A stretch of 64,000 nucleotides of DNA from FEN-1219 sp039933105. Lineage in GTDB: Bacteria > Pseudomonadota > Gammaproteobacteria > Steroidobacterales > Rariloculaceae. The stretch is from NCBI GenBank assembly GCA_039933105.1, contig JBDTOT010000009.1:53493-117492 (forward strand). Reading direction: 5' to 3'. Below the pieces are notes generated by a model, which was not told where the DNA came from, did not search any database, and saw nothing but the letters and a program-made list of their open reading frames with translations. The position numbers and the translations under genes are program-made. This document shows, piece after piece, positions 60,905-64,000 of the stretch (position 1 is the first letter of the stretch; every line of letters starts with the position of its first letter).

Positions 60905-61699
60905 TCAGACAGCGATGCCGAATAGCAACAGCCCGCCTACGAACACCGGGATTGCCGCAGTAAGACTGTCGATGCGGTCGAGCACTCCGCCATGCCCCGG
61001 CAGCAGCTTGCCGCTGTCTTTGAGGCCCACATTACGCTTGAACATGCTTTGCGTGAGGTCGCCGAGCACGGACGCCAGGGCCGTCACTACTCCGAGCGCT
61101 GCTAGCCGAACTACGGGCAAGTCGAGCCAGAATGCTCCGGCGCCCGCCGCGAGCGCGGCCAGCAGCACCCCCCCGGCCATCCCCTCCCAGGTCTTGCCGG
61201 GACTCACGGCGGGCGCCAATTTGGTGCGCCCGAGCCAACGTCCGAAGGCGTACGCGCCAATGTCGGCAGCCCAGACGATCGCAAGCAACGTCATCGCAAG
61301 ACCGCGGCCGTGCGGCACGGCAGCGTGCAGCTGCGCGAGCAGCCGCCATGACGGCAGCAATACGACGAACCCGCTGACAATGACGACACCGGCCACGAAC
61401 CGGCGCGGAAATCTGAGCACCGCCACCACGGCGAGCAGCCAGAACGCGAGCGCAACCGCCAGCAGCGCTACGTCCCACGTGCGACCGGAGAACCACACGC
61501 CGACCATCGCAGCGGCGAACACCAGGCTGTAGGCAATGTGGCCGCGACTGCCAAACCGCGCGAATCCGGCCCATTCCCACGCGCCAGCGAGCCACAACGC
61601 TCCGAATACCGTTGCGACGCCCAGGGTCGGGAGGAACAGCACGGCGGCAGTAATAGCGACGCCGTAGAAAGCGGCAGTAATGATTCGCGTGATCAGCAA
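60905..61699 (-). CDS. cdsA: Phosphatidate cytidylyltransferase
   Basis: A 264-residue polytopic enzyme that forms CDP-diacylglycerol. The signature MFKRNVGLKDSGKLLPGHGG plus VLDRIDSL is complete. About eight hydrophobic segments precede it, and WAADIGAYAFGRWLGRTKLAP is typical. The start is a TTG at 61699. It lies 19 bases after frr; the uppS gene normally placed between them is missing. Its CTP supply depends on pyrG, encoded in the same window. Confidence 0.95.
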   Translation of the reverse strand: MLITRIITAAFYGVAITAAVLFLPTLGVATVFGALWLAGAWEWAGFARFGSRGHIAYSLVFAAAMVGVWFSGRTWDVALLAVALAFWLLAVVAVLRFPRRFVAGVVIVSGFVVLLPSWRLLAQLHAAVPHGRGLAMTLLAIVWAADIGAYAFGRWLGRTKLAPAVSPGKTWEGMAGGVLLAALAAGAGAFWLDLPVVRLAALGVVTALASVLGDLTQSMFKRNVGLKDSGKLLPGHGGVLDRIDSLTAAIPVFVGGLLLFGIAV

Positions 61700-61718
61700 A
61701 CAGCCGCCTGACGGGCGC

Positions 61719-62276
61719 TCAGACTTCCATGATCTCCGCTTCTTTGTCTTTCAAAAGAGCGTCGATCTGGGCAACGAAGCGGTCCGTGAGTTTCTGGATC
61801 TCGTCCTGACCGCGCCGGTCCTCGTCTTCGGTGACGAGTTTCTCCTTCAATAGATCCTTCAAGTCGGCCAATGCCTCTCTGCGCGCAGTGCGCACAGCCA
61901 CGCGCCCGGTCTCGGCTTGGGAACGGACGACCTTCACGATCTCGCGTCGACGTTCCTCGGTCATGGGCGGCAGCGGCACTCGGATAACCTGCCCGGCGGT
62001 CACGGGGTTCAGGCCAAGGCCGGAGTTGAGGATGGCCTTCTCGACTGCGGAGACCATTTGCTTTTCCCACGGCGCGACGACGATCGTGCGTGCGTCCTCG
62101 ACGGAGAGGTTGGCGGTTTGTTTGATCGGCACATGCGTGCCGTAGTAGTCGACCATCACGTGCTCGAGCAGCCCCGCGTGGGCTCGGCCGGTGCGAATAC
62201 GGCGCATCTCTTCCTTGAGCGCCTCGACCGCGCGGTGCATGCGCTGTTCGGATGCTTTCTTGATGTCGTTGATCAT
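61719..62276 (-). CDS. frr: Ribosome recycling factor
   Basis: A 185-residue two-domain factor that splits post-termination ribosomes with EF-G. It begins MINDIKKASEQRMHRAVEALKEE and contains IRTGRAHAGLLEHVMVDYYG, VEDARTIVVAPWEK and LPPMTEERRREIVKVVR. The ATG overlaps the pyrH stop (ATGA); the longer frame runs inside pyrH and is a shadow. Confidence 0.97.
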   Translation of the reverse strand: MINDIKKASEQRMHRAVEALKEEMRRIRTGRAHAGLLEHVMVDYYGTHVPIKQTANLSVEDARTIVVAPWEKQMVSAVEKAILNSGLGLNPVTAGQVIRVPLPPMTEERRREIVKVVRSQAETGRVAVRTARREALADLKDLLKEKLVTEDEDRRGQDEIQKLTDRFVAQIDALLKDKEAEIMEV

Positions 62277-63016
62277 CTGCCCGTTCCGGTGCGTGGCAGC
62301 TGGTTCATGACGGAAGTGCCGATTTGCTCGCCGGTCACGAGGCGGAGGAGGTCGCCGGCATTGTTGAGGTTGAACACCACGAGCGGCAGGTTGTTCTCGC
62401 GGCACATGACGATGGCCGTGGCATCCATGACCCGCAACCCGTCTGCCAGCACCTGATCGAACGACAACGAGCGATAGCGCACCGCCGTCGGATCCTTCAT
62501 CGGATCCGCGGAATACACGCCGTCGACTTTCGTGGCCTTGATCAGCACATCCGCGCCAATCTCGATCGCGCGCAGGCTGGCGGCGGTATCGGTCGTGAAA
62601 AACGGATTGCCGGTGCCCGCCGCGAAGATCGTGACGCGCCCTTTCTCGAGATGACGTACGGCGCGCCGACGGATGTAGTCCTCGCACACCTCGTGGATCT
62701 GCAGGGCGGACAACACACGAGCGAGCGTGCCCTGGCGTTCGAGCGCATCCTGCATGGCGAGGGAATTGATGACGGTGGCAAGCATGCCCATCTGGTCCGC
62801 GGTCACGCGATCCATGCCGGCCTCGGCGAGCCCTGCGCCGCGAAAAATATTGCCGCCGCCGATCACGAGGCCGACCTGGACGCCGAGGCCGACGACCTCG
62901 GTAACTTCTATCGCCAGGCGGCGGATGACGGCCGGGTCGATGCCGTATTGATGGCTACCGAGCAGCGCTTCGCCACTCAACTTCAGCAGAATCCGCCGGT
63001 AGACGGGCGACGCCAT
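62273..63016 (-). CDS. pyrH: Uridylate kinase
   Basis: A 247-residue UMP kinase of the amino-acid kinase fold. It has RRILLKLSGEALLG, VIGGGNIFRGAGLAEAGMDRVTADQMGML in outline, and AAGTGNPFFTTDTAASLRA. The ATG at 63016 has GGGGG upstream; a TTG one codon before is less likely. It sits between tsf and frr as usual. Confidence 0.97.
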   Translation of the reverse strand: MASPVYRRILLKLSGEALLGSHQYGIDPAVIRRLAIEVTEVVGLGVQVGLVIGGGNIFRGAGLAEAGMDRVTADQMGMLATVINSLAMQDALERQGTLARVLSALQIHEVCEDYIRRRAVRHLEKGRVTIFAAGTGNPFFTTDTAASLRAIEIGADVLIKATKVDGVYSADPMKDPTAVRYRSLSFDQVLADGLRVMDATAIVMCRENNLPLVVFNLNNAGDLLRLVTGEQIGTSVMNQLPRTGTGR

Positions 63017-63046
63017 CAAACCCCCGATGTTAGGAACGGGCGTAGA

Positions 63047-63919
63047 TTAGCGGCTCTGCTGGGCCTGCGCCATGACCTCGGACACGAAGTCGGAGCTTTT
63101 CTTCTCGATGCCTTCGCCGACTTCGTAGCGGCGGAAGCCCTTGACCTTTGCCTGCTGCGCGGCCAACAGATCGCGCACGCGCTTCTTGTCGTCCTTCACG
63201 AAGACCTGGCCCGTCAGCGTGATGTCGTCGATGAATTTGCGCAGTTTGCCCTCGACCATCTTCGCGATGATTTCGGGCGGCTTTTTCTCTTCGGCCGTCT
63301 GCGCAAGGATGATCTCGCGCTCTTTGTCGAGCACATCCGTTGGCACGTTATCGTTCGTAACGTAGCGCGGCGCTAGCGAAGCCACTTGCATGGCCAGATC
63401 GCGCGCTAGCTCCGGTGTGCCGCCATCGAGCTCGACGAGCACGCCAATCCTCGTTCCATGCACGTAAGTCCCGACGTTACCGGTGCTTTCGAGCACCTCG
63501 AAACGGCGCACGGCGATCTTCTCGCCGACCTTCGTCACGAGCTCGAGGCGCAATTCCTCGACGGTACGGCCGTCGACCGACGCACGCATCAGCTCTTCGA
63601 CGCTCGCGGGCCGATCGGCCAGCACGACGCCCGCCAGACGTTCGACGAACGCCCGGAAGTTGTCGTCCTTCGCGACGAAGTCAGTCTCAGAGTTGACCTC
63701 GAGCAGCACGTGCCGCCCGGCATCGCTCTTCAGCGCGACCCGACCCTCGGCCGCGACGCGTCCCGATTTCTTGTCGGCCTTCGCGGCGCCGGCCTTGCGC
63801 AGAAGCTCTCCGGCGAGATCGAGCTCACCTTGAGCTTCGACCAGGGCCTTCTTGCAGTCCATCATGCCCGCGCCCGTGCGTTCGCGGAGCTCCTTGACCA
63901 GCGCCGGTGTAATTTCCAT
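63047..63919 (-). CDS. tsf: Elongation factor Ts
   Basis: A 290-residue guanine-nucleotide exchange factor for EF-Tu. The N-terminal module has VKELRERTGAGMMDCKKALVEA, the core has the TDFVAKDDNF segment, and the coiled-coil and C-terminal module follow (QVFVKDDKKRVRDLL). AAGGA lies before the ATG. It is 38 bases from the stop of the upstream gene, rpsB in most bacteria. Confidence 0.98.
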   Translation of the reverse strand: MEITPALVKELRERTGAGMMDCKKALVEAQGELDLAGELLRKAGAAKADKKSGRVAAEGRVALKSDAGRHVLLEVNSETDFVAKDDNFRAFVERLAGVVLADRPASVEELMRASVDGRTVEELRLELVTKVGEKIAVRRFEVLESTGNVGTYVHGTRIGVLVELDGGTPELARDLAMQVASLAPRYVTNDNVPTDVLDKEREIILAQTAEEKKPPEIIAKMVEGKLRKFIDDITLTGQVFVKDDKKRVRDLLAAQQAKVKGFRRYEVGEGIEKKSSDFVSEVMAQAQQSR

Positions 63920-63957
63920 GGAACGGATCCTTCGAATCGTGAGTGCGACCGAACTCG

Positions 63958-64000
63958 TTACTCGCTCTCGGCCGCGCCTTCGGTTGCCGCGCCTTCGGTT
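63958..64000 (-). CDS. rpsB: C-terminal end of ribosomal protein uS2 (partial, cut by window edge)
   Basis: Only the last 13 codons are visible, reading TEGAATEGAAESE and then TAA. An acidic Ala/Glu-rich tail of this kind is frequent at the end of uS2 in Gammaproteobacteria, and rpsB is the near-universal gene before tsf. The assignment rests on position and tail composition alone. Confidence 0.65.
   Translation of the reverse strand, partial: TEGAATEGAAESE
63971..64000. repeat. 15-base tandem repeat in the rpsB tail
   Basis: GCCGCGCCTTCGGTT occurs twice without change at 63971-63985 and 63986-64000, encoding TEGAA twice on the minus strand. More copies could lie beyond the window. Such in-frame repeats lengthen or shorten the acidic tail without breaking the gene. 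Confidence 0.75.

Overview
The window (about 62% GC by eye) comes from a Gammaproteobacterium. It is recognisable by the RseB/RseA/sigma-E block, the DUF4845 gene between lepB and rnc, SdhE/YgfX, FtsB, and the long lipid A/outer-membrane operon running tsf-pyrH-frr-cdsA-rseP-bamA-skp-lpxD-fabZ-lpxA-lpxB-dnaE-accA-tilS-pyrG-kdsA-eno-ftsB. The sdh-sdhE-ygfX-rpoE-rseA-rseB-lepA-lepB-rnc-era-recO-pdxJ-acpS order resembles the Xanthomonadales/Nevskiales/Steroidobacterales side of the class. I cannot name a genus. Nearly everything is on the minus strand. There are no rRNA or tRNA genes, CRISPR arrays, transposases or phage genes that I can support.

Layout. (1) 1-3028: a tightly overlapping purine-salvage and wall-turnover block (MTI/MTA phosphorylase, cut by the left edge; hypoxanthine phosphoribosyltransferase; NagZ; an L,D-transpeptidase; a CYTH protein). 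(2) 3154-10400: an accessory locus read right to left: two exported SnoaL/NTF2-like proteins, a TonB-dependent receptor, an SDR with an N-terminal export signal and a broken frame, an AraC-type regulator, and a second intact exported SDR. Its upstream region (10086-10400) contains nested perfect inverted repeats. I do not recognise this set as a described pathway. (3) 10401-21057: a sugar-acid (gluconate/idonate-like) cluster: 6-phosphogluconate dehydrogenase, gluconokinase, a beta-hydroxyacid dehydrogenase, a LacI-type regulator, a small dimeric-barrel protein, an idonate-dehydrogenase-like MDR enzyme, a gluconate-5-dehydrogenase-like SDR, a D-2-hydroxyacid dehydrogenase, a PEP mutase/isocitrate lyase-family enzyme, an MFS carrier and an exported SMP-30-like propeller. 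Two divergent promoter regions here share a 14-of-16 operator-like motif. (4) 21065-32161: RlmD, a DEDDy exonuclease, acpS-pdxJ-recO-era-rnc-DUF4845-lepB-lepA, a glutaredoxin, and rseB-rseA-rpoE. (5) 32234-36541: ygfX, sdhE, sdhBADC and an SdhAF4 (DUF1674) gene. (6) 36643-43014: ygfZ, lysS, prfB (with its programmed frameshift), an Mth938-like gene, nlpD-pcm-surE, ftsB. (7) 43065-64000: eno, kdsA, pyrG, tilS, accA, dnaE and the envelope operon back to tsf and the tail of rpsB.

How the parts work together: region 7 couples translation factors, UMP/CTP supply and phospholipid, Kdo and lipid A synthesis with outer-membrane protein assembly. Region 4 supplies the sigma-E envelope-stress switch (RpoE/RseA/RseB here, RseP in region 7). 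Region 5 holds succinate dehydrogenase together with both of its dedicated assembly factors. Regions 2 and 3 look like outer-membrane uptake, periplasmic processing and cytoplasmic catabolism of carbon sources.

The most notable points are: the exported SDR/SnoaL/TonB locus; the shared operator in the sugar-acid cluster; the absence of uppS, dxr, ispD and ispF from both syntenic positions where these isoprenoid genes normally sit; the broken SDR with a slippery A run; and a strong leader hairpin before pyrG.
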